A stretch of DNA of 64,000 nt from JAAYAY01 sp963674575 (GTDB lineage Bacteria; Planctomycetota; Planctomycetia; Pirellulales; Thermoguttaceae): the NCBI GenBank assembly GCA_963674575.2, contig CAXXQT010000010.1, positions 281,397-345,396 on the forward strand. The letters are read 5' to 3'. The notes under the pieces were generated by a model. It did not search any database, was not told where the DNA came from, and saw only the letters and a program-made list of their open reading frames with translations. Of the stretch, positions 49,248 through 57,782 are shown piece after piece. The translations under genes and the position numbers were made by a program. Every line of letters starts with the position of its first letter. The stretch's first letter is position 1.

Positions 49248-50621
49248 ATGCGACTTTCTAACTCGACCCTCGTTGCACTTGCAGGCTGGTTTCTTGCGAC
49301 CTTACCCGCCCTGGCCAACGACACCGCTCCGCAAAAAGTTTCCCTTGCTTCCAGTCGGTCAGAGGGTTCCCTCGATCGAATCGATGCCTCGCTGGAAGTG
49401 TCGGGCAAGCTCAAGGTGCTGGACAAAGAGAATGAGTTAAAGGAACTCAAACTGGCCGTCCTGGCAAACCTCGGGTACGACGAACGTTCCCTGCTCGTGT
49501 CGATTTCGCCCAAGGCCCCCATGCGGTCCGTCCGCAACTACGACACGGCAACGGCAGCCATCGAGGTGGAAGGGGAGGAGGTGCAATCGGAGCTCCGCGA
49601 CGATCGCCGCCTCATCGCCGTCAGCGCGGAAGAGGGAAAGGCCGTCCTTTACAGTCCCGCCAGTCCCCTGGCCGCCGACGAGTTGGATCTGATTGACCTA
49701 CCGGCAAACACGCTGATTTTGGATCGTTTGCTACCCGCGTACCGGGTGGGCATCGGCGATTCCTGGGAGCATTCCGATGAACTCGTTGCGATCCTTCTGG
49801 GGTTGGACGCTGTCAGCTCCAGTGACGTCGAAAGCAAGCTCGCCTCGGTCAAGAACTCTGTCGCCCTGGTGGAAATGTCGGGAAGTGCCGAGGGGGCAAT
49901 TCACGGGGTGTCGACCGAAATCCAGATGCGAGGAAAATATCAGTTCGACCTGAATGCCGAGCGAATAACCTGGTTTGGGCTGCTGCTTCAGGAGAAGCGT
50001 TCCGTGGGGCATGTCGGCCCGGGACTCAACGTCGTTGCACGGCTTCAGATGAAGATCGACTCGTGCGAGGGAGCCCCCCGCCTGACCGACGCTGCCCTCA
50101 ATGGGCTGTCGCTCGATCCGGTAGCGGAGAACATGTGGCTCAGCTACGAGTCCGTGGCCGGCGAGTGGCAGTTGCTGAACGATCGACGCTGGTTCGTCAC
50201 GACCGACGAAGCGAAGGCGGCCGTGCTCCGCATGATCGACGACGGGGAATTCGTGGCCCAGTGCAACGTGTCTTCCTTGCCGCGGGTTGAGGTCGACAAA
50301 CTGCCCACCCTGGCGAAATTTCAGAAAGGCATCCAGGCCGGACTGGGCGAGTCGTTCGGCCAATTCCTGTCGGCCAAGCAGGAGACGAACGATCTGGGCT
50401 ATCGCGTCTTTCGCGTTGTGGTGGACGGCACGGCGTCGGAACTGCCGATCCAGTGGATCTACTATCTTGTGGCAGACCAGACCGGTCGGCAGGTGGCCAT
50501 GGTTTTCGTCGTCGAAAACGAGCTGGCAGAGCGTCTGGCCGGCGCCGACGAGCAGTTAGCCGCGGGCGTCCATTTCATCGATCAGGAAACCGCCTCGCGT
50601 CCCACGCTGGCTCCCAAGTGA
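49248..50621 (+). CDS. Exported hypothetical protein, 457 aa
   Basis: This protein has a signal peptide (LVALAGWFLATLPALAND, cleavage after ALA near residue 23) and about 430 mature residues. The pattern is mostly beta strands with few Cys residues (one in KIDSCEG, one in VAQCNVSS). It shows no enzyme motif. The lone N-terminal signal and the absence of a lipobox suggest a periplasmic protein. It is followed by a convergent gene. It is probably a planctomycete-type conserved protein of unknown function. Confidence 0.75.
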   Translation: MRLSNSTLVALAGWFLATLPALANDTAPQKVSLASSRSEGSLDRIDASLEVSGKLKVLDKENELKELKLAVLANLGYDERSLLVSISPKAPMRSVRNYDTATAAIEVEGEEVQSELRDDRRLIAVSAEEGKAVLYSPASPLAADELDLIDLPANTLILDRLLPAYRVGIGDSWEHSDELVAILLGLDAVSSSDVESKLASVKNSVALVEMSGSAEGAIHGVSTEIQMRGKYQFDLNAERITWFGLLLQEKRSVGHVGPGLNVVARLQMKIDSCEGAPRLTDAALNGLSLDPVAENMWLSYESVAGEWQLLNDRRWFVTTDEAKAAVLRMIDDGEFVAQCNVSSLPRVEVDKLPTLAKFQKGIQAGLGESFGQFLSAKQETNDLGYRVFRVVVDGTASELPIQWIYYLVADQTGRQVAMVFVVENELAERLAGADEQLAAGVHFIDQETASRPTLAPK

Positions 50622-50649
50622 GGCAAGACCCCGCCGCCCCTCGCGGTCA

Positions 50650-51138
50650 TCACTTCGTGGCCGCATATTTCTCGGCAAACTCGAGAACCCAGAGATCGAT
50701 CACCTCCGCGAACGACTCCAGGTCCACCTCGGTCAGTCGCTGATAGTGATTGCGGGCGAAGATCTCCCGGTTGCGAACGGTTGCCTTGGCGGCAACGTCG
50801 AGCACGTAGTAGTCGGAAATGGGGCGGATGAGGATCTCCATGCGGCTGAAGAAGTTGTCCCGTCGGCCACGGGACCGCACCCCCACGTCATCGCGACTCA
50901 CCGCCGCTCCCCAGCCACGATCGGTGACAACCGGCTCGAATTGAAACCCGGGGAAGTGGTTCGGCAGACGGCGAAGGCAACGTTCGATGTGCTCGGAAAG
51001 CTCGAGCCGGTACTGAGAATGAAGGCTTCGAAGTTCCTTCTCCGAGAGTGCTTTTGCCGCTTCTGCCCGAGCGCGCTCATCCCCAGCTCGATGTCCGCGT
51101 TCGATCGCCTTGGCCAGTCGCTTATCAAAATCCGTCAT
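50650..51138 (-). CDS. Hypothetical protein, 162 aa
   Basis: A soluble protein with a Lys/Arg/Glu/Ala-rich N-terminal helix (RLAKAIERGHRAGDERARAE) and a mixed C-terminal domain that includes MEILIRPISDYYVLDVAAKA and a final Glu/Tyr/Lys helix. No family was recognised. It lies 41 bp downstream of the tex C-terminal fragment on the same strand, so it may share a transcript with tex. The ATG at 51138 lacks a strong ribosome site. Confidence 0.65.
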   Translation of the reverse strand: MTDFDKRLAKAIERGHRAGDERARAEAAKALSEKELRSLHSQYRLELSEHIERCLRRLPNHFPGFQFEPVVTDRGWGAAVSRDDVGVRSRGRRDNFFSRMEILIRPISDYYVLDVAAKATVRNREIFARNHYQRLTEVDLESFAEVIDLWVLEFAEKYAATK

Positions 51139-51179
51139 GGTGTCGGTTGGGTTGGTATCGCCTCGGCGGTGTCGCAGGT

Positions 51180-51905
51180 TCAAGCGTCACCATTCTGTGG
51201 TTCGTCGGGGCTGGTCGCATCGTCCGGATTGGGGGATGGCGTGTTCCCGTCGACCTGTCCGCCGTCCGTCGGAGCGGGGGGCTTGGAAGCATCCTCGACA
51301 GGCGGAGCCACTTCGGTCGTTGCCTTCGGCTCGTCCGCAGGCGATTCCGGCGTAGCCGGTTTAGGATGTCCCCCCTTCCGTTTCTTCGGTTTCTTGGAAG
51401 GTTCCGGCTCCGCCTGGGTGGTCCCGAAGAACTGGGCCAGATCACTGAAGCTGCGCATCGGCTCCTGGCCCTTCTTCATCTCTTCGGTGATGGGTGTGAC
51501 AGGCTTGGGACGGGACTTCGGCTTGTAGGCGGGCGCATCCGAACCTCGCCCCCGACCGCGTCCCCCATCCCGACCGCGTCCACGTCCGCCTCGTGCGCCG
51601 TCGCCGCCCTGGGAACGTCTGCCTCGCTGCTCCTGAGGTTTTCTTCCTTGGCGGGCCCCTTCGGGACGTCCGCCGCGGCGTTCTGACGACTCCCCCCTTC
51701 GTGAGCTCGTCCGCACCGTTCCTGGAGGAATCATGGTCAGCGAGACTCGCCGCCGCTCTTTGTCCACATCAAGAACCCAAACCTTCACGATGTCGCCCAC
51801 GGCAGCAACTTCGTGGGGATCTCGAACGAACTTGTCAGCAAGCTGGCTGACATGGACCAGGCCGCTGTCGTGCATTCCGATGTCGACAAAAAACGCCGAA
51901 ATCAA
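51180..51905 (-). pseudogene. tex: Tex C-terminal S1 domain fragment (frameshifted)
   Basis: This is the C-terminal part of the Tex protein, displaced from the main frame. It starts inside the S1 RNA-binding domain (FFVDIGMHDSGLVHVSQLAD, then VKVWVLDVDKERRRVSLTMI). An Arg/Gly-rich stretch (GGRGRGRDGGRGRGRG) and an acidic, Pro-rich tail follow, which together could form an extra RNA-binding region. The apparent start is a TTG with no ribosome site, so this is not a separate gene. Removing one T from the T6 run (coding strand, 51888-51893) would give the classical DFGVFVDIG S1 motif and join it to the upstream part. Confidence 0.85.
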
Positions 51906-54700
51906 CCACGTTCAGCACGGTTCCATTCAGTTCCAGGCCCGCCGTCAAGTCTTCCAGCTTGAGAACGCCATGCCGGAAAATCGGAGGTGGCAGGGTCTTC
52001 GCGCGGATCCCGCCCTGGTCGAACCAGCTGGGCGAGGATGTCTTTCAGGAGCAATTCGCCGACTTCCAACTCCTTCGCCAGGGCTGCGGCATCCACGGCA
52101 GCCACTACCTTTTCCGAGATGGCTTTGAGCTGCTCCCGACTGCGCAGGTCATCGACCTGACAGCCCAACCGGTCCAGCACGCGAAGCGCAACGTCGTAAC
52201 TCTCCGGATGGATCCAGGAACCATCCAAGGGATTGTCGCCCTTGGTGATCTTCAGGAACCCTGCCGATTGCACGAATGCGGCGTCGCCAAAGCCGGTGAC
52301 GCTTCGAAGTTGCTCGCGATTGCGGAACGGACCGTTCTGCATTCGGTGCTCATACACACGCCGGGCCGTCAATTGATTCAACCCCGACACGTATCGCAAT
52401 AAGGCTGGACTGGCCGTGTTGACGTCCACGCCCACGAAGTTCACGCAGGAGCTGACCACGTCATCGAGCGACTCGCGCAGGTGCTTGGCCTTCACGTCAT
52501 GCTGGTAGAGCCCCACGCCGATATTCGCGGGGTCGATCTTGACCAGTTCGCTCAGCGGGTCCTGAAGGCGGCGCCCGATGGAGACGGCCCCGCGAACAGT
52601 CGCGTCGTACTCGGGAAACTCCTCGCGTCCGATGGAACTGGTCGAATAGACGCTCGCGCCGGCCTCATTCACGATCACATATACCCAGTCACTTCCCGCC
52701 GGCGCCTTGTTCAGGATCTCACCGAAGAAATCCTCCGCATCACGGCATGCCGTACCGTTGCCGATCGCCACGACCGTCAACTTGAAGCGCTCCATCAGTT
52801 CCAGAACGGTGCGTTCCGAGGCGGCCTTCCGTTCGGGATTACCGATCAGATAGATCAGCGATTGGGCGAGAACATTGCCGAACTGATCCAAGGCCACCAG
52901 CTTGCACCCGCTTTTGAAACCCGGGTCCACTGCCAGGACGCGCCGGCCGTGAACCGATGGCTGGAGAAGAAGGTTTCGCAGATTCTTGGCGAACACGTCG
53001 ACGGCGTGTCCTTCCGCGCGCTCCGTCAGTTCGCGTCGAGTCTCGCGTTCCAGGCTTGGCAGAATCAGCCGCGTCAGGGCATCCCTCGCGCAACCCTTCA
53101 TGAAATCCAGGTGGGGGTGGTCCGCCGGCACCGCCGCGTCGTCGACGACCTTCGTCATCGCTTCCTGATCGCAGTCAATTTTCACGCGAAGCACCTTGCC
53201 TCGCTCACCCCGATTGATGGCCAACACGCGATGGGGCGGAATCTTGCGGAGATCCTCGGCGTAGTCGAAGTAGTCGCTAAAGGCCTTCTGCTTCTTCTCT
53301 TCTGCTTTCTGTTTCTTCTGCCGTTTCCGTTCCAACTTGCGTTCCGCATTCGAACGCTTGCCCCCCCTCCGCTTCGAGGCGGGGCGGCTTGGGGCCGGCG
53401 CCGGAGTTGGAACTGGAGCAGCTTGCGCCGTTTCCTTAGCCCCCTCCGAACCCTGGGCCTTGGCCGGCTCGGCCTGACCTTCGGCGGGAACTGGCTTCGC
53501 ATCCGCCTGCTCGACGGCAGGTTGCTCGACGGCAGGTTGCTCGACGGCAGGTTGCTCGACGGCAGGTTGCTCGACGGCAGGTTGCTCGGGGATTGCTTGC
53601 TCCCCATCGACAACCTCTGGAGCCACCGGAGGAGCCTCGGACGGTACGGCAGGATCCGGGGCTTCTTCAGCAGACGGCGTGTCCGGGGCGGAAGAATGAG
53701 CTTCCTCGTCCTCCGGAACCTCGGAACCACCGCCCATCCCCGAACCGGCCTGCTCTTCTTCGGTCCCAGGCGTCGCGTTGTCTGATGCGGGGGCTCCCTC
53801 GGGTTCAGAGACGGGGGCGTCAGTGGAAGGAGCCGAGTCGCTCGGTTCCGGACTGCTCGATGCCGTTTCCGTAATCGGTTCTGTTGCAGGAGTCGATTCG
53901 GGCTTTTCTTCGGCGGACGGAGTTTTCGGCGTGTGGGCCACGGGCGTCGGGTCTTCCGAAGTCGCAACCTTCTCTTCCGCTGCCGGCTGCGGTGGCGCCG
54001 ACCGGGAGGCGTCTTCCGAAGGAGTCGGAGGTTCGGAAGACGACGTCGGTTTCACCGGTTTGGACGCAGGGGCCGATTCTGCGGGACTCTTGTCTTCACT
54101 ACCCACGCGATTCGAAATGATCCGGCCCGTCCGTTGCACGATATCGCGAAGGCTCTGACGCAACTCCACGTTTTCGCTGATCCGCTCCGCCAGGATGTGC
54201 CCTGCGCCGAGCAGTGCTTCCGCAGCCGTCGGAACACCGCGATCGGGATTCACGAAATCGGCGGCTCGCTGATCAAGGTCGGCGCAGTTCGGGCTGCATC
54301 CGATGATCTCGTCGGCAAGCAGCTCCAAGCCGCGGCTACGCGCGAGCTGCGCCAAAGTTTGCTTCTTCGGCTTGTAGGGCAGGTAGAGATCTTCAAGCCG
54401 CTTCGCAGTGTTCGCGGACCGAATTCGCTTTTCCAGCTCTTCGGTCAACTTTCCTTGCGACTCGATCGAGCGAAGGATTGTCTGCTTGCGTTCGGAAAGC
54501 AGACGCATCTTCGCGAGACGATCCTGGATTTGGCGGATCTTCTCTTCATCAAGTCCGCCGGTTTGGTCCTTGCGGTAGCGGGTGATGAAGGGAACGGTAT
54601 TGCCTTCATCAAGCAGTTCCAGGACGGCTTGCACCTGCCCGAGTTGAATTCCCAGGCCGCGTGAAAGATGGCGAATGTTAATGGTTACGGGATCGCCCAT
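51902..54700 (-). CDS. tex: Tex transcription accessory protein, main part (frameshifted at 3' end)
   Basis: This is a Tex-family RNA-associated factor of the transcription machinery. Domains in order are a helical N-terminus (1-195), an Ala/Pro/Glu/Ser-rich insertion (about 200-475), the Tex core (YFDYAEDLRKIPPHRVLAIN), a YqgF/RuvC-like domain (VLAVDPGFKSGCKLVALD, IGNGTACRD) and a helix-hairpin-helix domain (VNTASPALLRYVSGLNQLTA). It runs out of frame after GRDPRED, where an extra C in a CCC run (51993-51995) shifts it. About 107 bp later a second shift restores the S1 domain in another frame. The ATG at 54700 is used, since the TTG at 54724 has no ribosome site. It could be an assembly error or a decaying gene. 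Confidence 0.88.
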   Translation of the reverse strand: MGDPVTINIRHLSRGLGIQLGQVQAVLELLDEGNTVPFITRYRKDQTGGLDEEKIRQIQDRLAKMRLLSERKQTILRSIESQGKLTEELEKRIRSANTAKRLEDLYLPYKPKKQTLAQLARSRGLELLADEIIGCSPNCADLDQRAADFVNPDRGVPTAAEALLGAGHILAERISENVELRQSLRDIVQRTGRIISNRVGSEDKSPAESAPASKPVKPTSSSEPPTPSEDASRSAPPQPAAEEKVATSEDPTPVAHTPKTPSAEEKPESTPATEPITETASSSPEPSDSAPSTDAPVSEPEGAPASDNATPGTEEEQAGSGMGGGSEVPEDEEAHSSAPDTPSAEEAPDPAVPSEAPPVAPEVVDGEQAIPEQPAVEQPAVEQPAVEQPAVEQPAVEQADAKPVPAEGQAEPAKAQGSEGAKETAQAAPVPTPAPAPSRPASKRRGGKRSNAERKLERKRQKKQKAEEKKQKAFSDYFDYAEDLRKIPPHRVLAINRGERGKVLRVKIDCDQEAMTKVVDDAAVPADHPHLDFMKGCARDALTRLILPSLERETRRELTERAEGHAVDVFAKNLRNLLLQPSVHGRRVLAVDPGFKSGCKLVALDQFGNVLAQSLIYLIGNPERKAASERTVLELMERFKLTVVAIGNGTACRDAEDFFGEILNKAPAGSDWVYVIVNEAGASVYSTSSIGREEFPEYDATVRGAVSIGRRLQDPLSELVKIDPANIGVGLYQHDVKAKHLRESLDDVVSSCVNFVGVDVNTASPALLRYVSGLNQLTARRVYEHRMQNGPFRNREQLRSVTGFGDAAFVQSAGFLKITKGDNPLDGSWIHPESYDVALRVLDRLGCQVDDLRSREQLKAISEKVVAAVDAAALAKELEVGELLLKDILAQLVRPGRDPREDPATSDFPAWRSQAGRLDGGPGTEWNRAERG
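53506..53592. repeat. 15-bp tandem repeat inside tex
   Basis: The unit GTTGCTCGACGGCAG occurs four times exactly at 53521-53580, with imperfect copies on each side. On the coding strand it encodes a repeated VEQPA pentapeptide. Because the period is a multiple of three, copy number changes keep the frame. Confidence 0.9.
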
Positions 54701-54772
54701 AACAGTGGACAGGCGTCCGCTCAAGGCCGACGCGCGCTCGAAAAGGAAGGGAGTGAAAGACAGAGTCCTCGC

Positions 54773-54801
54773 ACTCTATGGCACCTGCGCAGGCTTGTCA
54801 A
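54773..54801 (-). promoter_or_regulatory. Promoter of tex
   Basis: On the - strand a perfect TTGACA (54796-54801) and TAGAGT (54773-54778) are separated by 17 bp. The leader before the ATG at 54700 would be about 65 nt. Confidence 0.65.
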
Positions 54802-55125
54802 GGTTCTGTGTCGGCCATGCAAGACAATCCTCATCCGATTCAGGCATTACGCGCGCCTTCGTTCAACCGATCGCAAATTCGACGGTCTCCAAAGGGATGC
54901 CCGACCTTCCCGCTTTCCGCAAATTGCCAAATCGGCCCTTAGAATCGTGCCACCGTCGATTCTGGGAAAAAAACGCATTTCCGGACAAATTCGTCAAAAC
55001 GTCATCAACCTCGCTGCCGATACATGACGCAGCAAGGGAGGCGTTTTGTTGCGCGAGCCCCCTCCAGGGCTGCGCCTTCGCCTATCCAGGAAGGCCGCAG
55101 TTCTGGCACGAATCAAGGACGAGCC
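54802..55125. other. Divergent gap
   Basis: This gap is 324 bp between the tex promoter (-) and the small + strand gene at 55126. No RNA gene or further reading frame was seen. Confidence 0.35.
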
Positions 55126-55371
55126 ATGAGTTCCATCCCCCTGCGAATCTACTACGGCCCCCAAAGCGACGACACCGTCACCATCGCCTCGGAAGAGGCG
55201 ACTCGAGAATCGGTTACTCTTCCCCTCGGCGAGATCCTCCCGCTTCTGGCGGATGCAGTTCAATCCCAAAGGACGTGGCTTCGGGATTTCGATAACGATG
55301 AGATCACCATCTCCATGGATCTCTATCAAGTCCTTCTGGCCTACCAGTTCTATCACCGTCCCATCGCCTGA
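55126..55371 (+). CDS. Small hypothetical protein, 81 aa
   Basis: A soluble acidic protein with no signal peptide. It has a beta-rich start (PLRIYYGPQSDDTVTIASEE), a helix (LGEILPLLADAVQSQRTWL), and an acidic C-terminal part (DFDNDEITISMDLYQVLLAY). AAGGA lies 6 bp before the ATG at 55126, and the longer open frame upstream is not supported. No function was recognised. Confidence 0.6.
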   Translation: MSSIPLRIYYGPQSDDTVTIASEEATRESVTLPLGEILPLLADAVQSQRTWLRDFDNDEITISMDLYQVLLAYQFYHRPIA

Positions 55372-55610
55372 CCGTTACCACACGGTCCATGAGAAGCCGA
55401 CTCGCTCGAGCAAAACGTCGCCCCAGGGATTGGACTTGGTTCACGCGATTGACGGAAGAGCCCCAGGGCAGGCTGCCCGGTCGTACCGATATGCTACGCA
55501 ACGAGGGCCAGGACCCAGTTGGCGTAACCAATTACAGAAAAGCAACTTAAGCCGCAGCGATTGAAGAAAGCCATTCTGGGAGAGACTGCCTTTCCCACGG
55601 CGAGAAGGCA

Positions 55611-55957
55611 CTATTTCATGGCCAGGATAGCCTGCTCCCGAGTCTCGTAGGGGGTCCACAGCGTGTCATAGAGTCGGGTTGAAACCAGAGCCTCTCGACA
55701 CAGGAGGGGATGCAGCACAACCCCATTCGCCCTCCCCGATCCTGCACCCGTTTCCACGCCCGGACCAGGAGCCCGATGAATCGTGAGCCAATGAATCGGG
55801 TATTCGAGAGGTCCACCAGGACCGCCGGACGATCCCCTCCAGCGGCCGCTGAAAGTAGAATTTCCCCCAGTTGATCCAAGGCCGCATCGTCAAGAGAGTC
55901 GTAACTCACATCGAGTTCGATGACCGTAACGCCTTCTTGTTCAATGGCTCGAATCAT
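55611..55957 (-). pseudogene. STAS domain protein (frameshifted)
   Basis: This encodes a SpoIIAA/anti-sigma-antagonist-like STAS protein. The intact part has GVTVIELDVSYDSLDDAALDQ and VLVDLSNTRFIGSRFIGLLV, in which the Ser in the GSRF turn matches the phosphorylated Ser/Thr position. The native frame ends at 55616 with a nonsense C-terminus. In another frame the sequence continues as REALVSTRLYDTLWTPYETR and stops at 55611-55613, as in related proteins. One missing C in the C4 run at 55706-55709 would restore it. It could be a sequencing error or a true inactivation. Confidence 0.75.
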
Positions 55958-56185
55958 AACGAGACAAGTCTAGTCCCGTTCGGGGTCTCAGACAAGAACC
56001 TCCAGGGGGGGCATCGCCGCCAGGGACAACACGGCCGAAATGACCGTTCCCAGTGCCAGTTCCCCTTGTCAGAAACCTACCCTTTCAATAAGCCATTATA
56101 GAGATAGCGGCCTGCTCGCAGACGCCCCCTTTGCCCCCCCCTCTGGCGTGAGTCGCAGCTTGTGTCGAAAGCCCTTGTTTTGCTG

Positions 56186-56226
56186 TCCTTCAGTCTTCAG
56201 CCTACAGCCTACAGCCTTCAGCCTTG
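56186..56226. repeat. Heptameric repeat block, left
   Basis: About five or six degenerate 7-bp units of the CCTTCAG/TCTTCAG/CCTACAG type occur in a row. A 17-bp stretch (56187-56203, CCTTCAGTCTTCAGCCT) is repeated exactly at 59000-59016. Confidence 0.8.
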
Positions 56227-56245
56227 TTCCGTGGCTGCCTGACCC

Positions 56246-57340
56246 ATGACATCGCCTTCCGGCCCAAATCCATCACGTGATCCTGCCGAGGTTGAGTCCC
56301 CGAAGTCGGAGACGAGCAATTCGGTCGGAGATGCTGCGTCGGTTCCGCGCAAGCGTTACGTGGCTGACCTCATCGAAACGATCCGCAGTTCGGCCGATCG
56401 CCTTGCAGAGGACCAAACCAGTCGTGGGGACCTGAAGATCCTCAGCCGCACGCTCCGGGAGCTTCGCTACGCCTTCAAGGTCTTCGGCCCTTACCGGCAT
56501 GCCCATAAGGTAGCCGTGTTCGGCTCAGCCCGCACCCCAGATACCAACCCCAGCTATCAACAGGCCCAGGCGTTCGGTCAAGCCATGGCGGATGCCGGAT
56601 GGCTGGTCGTCACAGGCGCGGGTGGGGGCATCATGGAGGCCGGACACCAAGGCGCCGGGCGGGAACACTCGATGGGGCTCAATATCATGCTGCCCTTCGA
56701 GCAATCGGCGAACCCGGTCGTGGCCGGCGACCCCAAACTGGTCCACATGAAGTACTTCTTCACCCGAAAGCTGGTGTTTGTCAAGGAAAGCAATGCAATA
56801 TGCCTGCTTCCGGGCGGGTTCGGCACCCTCGACGAAGGCCTCGAAGTGCTCACCCTGCTCCAAACGGGCAAACGGGATATGGTCCCCGTCGTCTTCCTGG
56901 ATGCCCCCGGTGGCAGCTACTGGAAGGCCTTCATGGAATTCGTCAGAACCCACCTCCTCGAAACCGGAATGATCGAAGCGCAGGATCTTTCCCTCTTCAA
57001 GCTCACCGACCAGGTCGACGAAGCCGTTGAAGAGATTCAGAAGTTCTTTCGTGTCTACCACAGCATGCGTTATGTCCGCGAGAAACTGGTCCTCCGCCTG
57101 AACACGCCCCCGAACGAAGGCGCCCTGCAACGCATCCATGACGAATTCTCGGACATCCTGCTCAAGGGCGGCTTCCTCGTCCGCGGCCCCCTCAGCGAGG
57201 AGCGAGACGAACCTGATTTGGCTGATTTGCCACGGCTCGTGTTCCATTTCAACCGACGCGATCAGGGACGCCTTCGGCAACTGATCGATTGGTTGAACGA
57301 GAACCTCCCAAAATCCCTCGACGGCGCCATCCGTGACTGA
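56246..57340 (+). CDS. LOG-family (lysine decarboxylase-like) protein
   Basis: A 364-residue protein of the TIGR00730/LOG superfamily. Members are often nucleotide 5'-monophosphate phosphoribohydrolases or pyrimidine/purine nucleosidases (PpnN type). The core is AVFGSARTPDTNPSYQQA (near residue 92), VTGAGGGIMEAGHQGA and the signature PGGFGTLDE. The first 90 residues and the last 100 are additions to the short LOG form, as in PpnN-like enzymes. It probably cleaves nucleoside monophosphates. It shares strand with the Hpt and phosphatase genes downstream. Confidence 0.85.
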   Translation: MTSPSGPNPSRDPAEVESPKSETSNSVGDAASVPRKRYVADLIETIRSSADRLAEDQTSRGDLKILSRTLRELRYAFKVFGPYRHAHKVAVFGSARTPDTNPSYQQAQAFGQAMADAGWLVVTGAGGGIMEAGHQGAGREHSMGLNIMLPFEQSANPVVAGDPKLVHMKYFFTRKLVFVKESNAICLLPGGFGTLDEGLEVLTLLQTGKRDMVPVVFLDAPGGSYWKAFMEFVRTHLLETGMIEAQDLSLFKLTDQVDEAVEEIQKFFRVYHSMRYVREKLVLRLNTPPNEGALQRIHDEFSDILLKGGFLVRGPLSEERDEPDLADLPRLVFHFNRRDQGRLRQLIDWLNENLPKSLDGAIRD

Positions 57341-57431
57341 GCGTCTGGGGCAACAGCCTTGCATCCTGTACAATCGACCAACCGAAAGTCCCGCCCTCTC
57401 GTTATTCTCGCAGCCTTCCAGGACGGTTCCC

Positions 57432-57782
57432 ATGAGCGACCTCTTTGACCAGGCGGCCCTCCTCGACCGGGTCGACCACGACATGGAATTCCTCGCCGAA
57501 ACGATCGAGATGCTTGAGGAAGACGGGCCCGACCTGCTCGGCCAGATCCGAGAAGCCATCGCGAGCAGGGATGCCGAGGCCTTGGGCGTCGCCGCCCACA
57601 CCTACAAGGGGATGGTCGCCAATTTCTGCGCCGAGTCAACCGTCGCGGCTGCCCTTCGCCTGGAAACCCTGGGCAAAAGCGGCAACCTGGCTGACGCCCC
57701 CGAAGCCCTGGCCGCCCTGGAAGGATTGGCCCAGAAGCTCGCCCCTGCACTCCGGGCACTGCTGCAGGACGAAACCCCATGA
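57432..57782 (+). CDS. Hpt domain phosphotransfer protein
   Basis: A 116-residue helical protein that accepts a phosphoryl group on a His and passes it to a receiver. The phosphorylated His is in GVAAHTYKGMVANFCAES near residue 57, in the family H-x-x-K-G context. Its end overlaps the receiver-phosphatase gene by 4 bp (ATGA), so translational coupling is likely and the two proteins are probably partners. The ATG at 57432 is preferred over the upstream frame. No histidine kinase lies in the window. Confidence 0.88.
   Translation: MSDLFDQAALLDRVDHDMEFLAETIEMLEEDGPDLLGQIREAIASRDAEALGVAAHTYKGMVANFCAESTVAAALRLETLGKSGNLADAPEALAALEGLAQKLAPALRALLQDETP

Noticed and set aside
51180..51905. The S1-containing frame as a separate gene
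   Set aside because: It begins in the middle of the S1 domain with a TTG and no ribosome site. The upstream Tex frame supplies the missing sequence.
53506..53592. Tandem 15-bp repeat as a CRISPR array
   Set aside because: There are no spacers of constant length and the unit is in frame inside the tex coding region.
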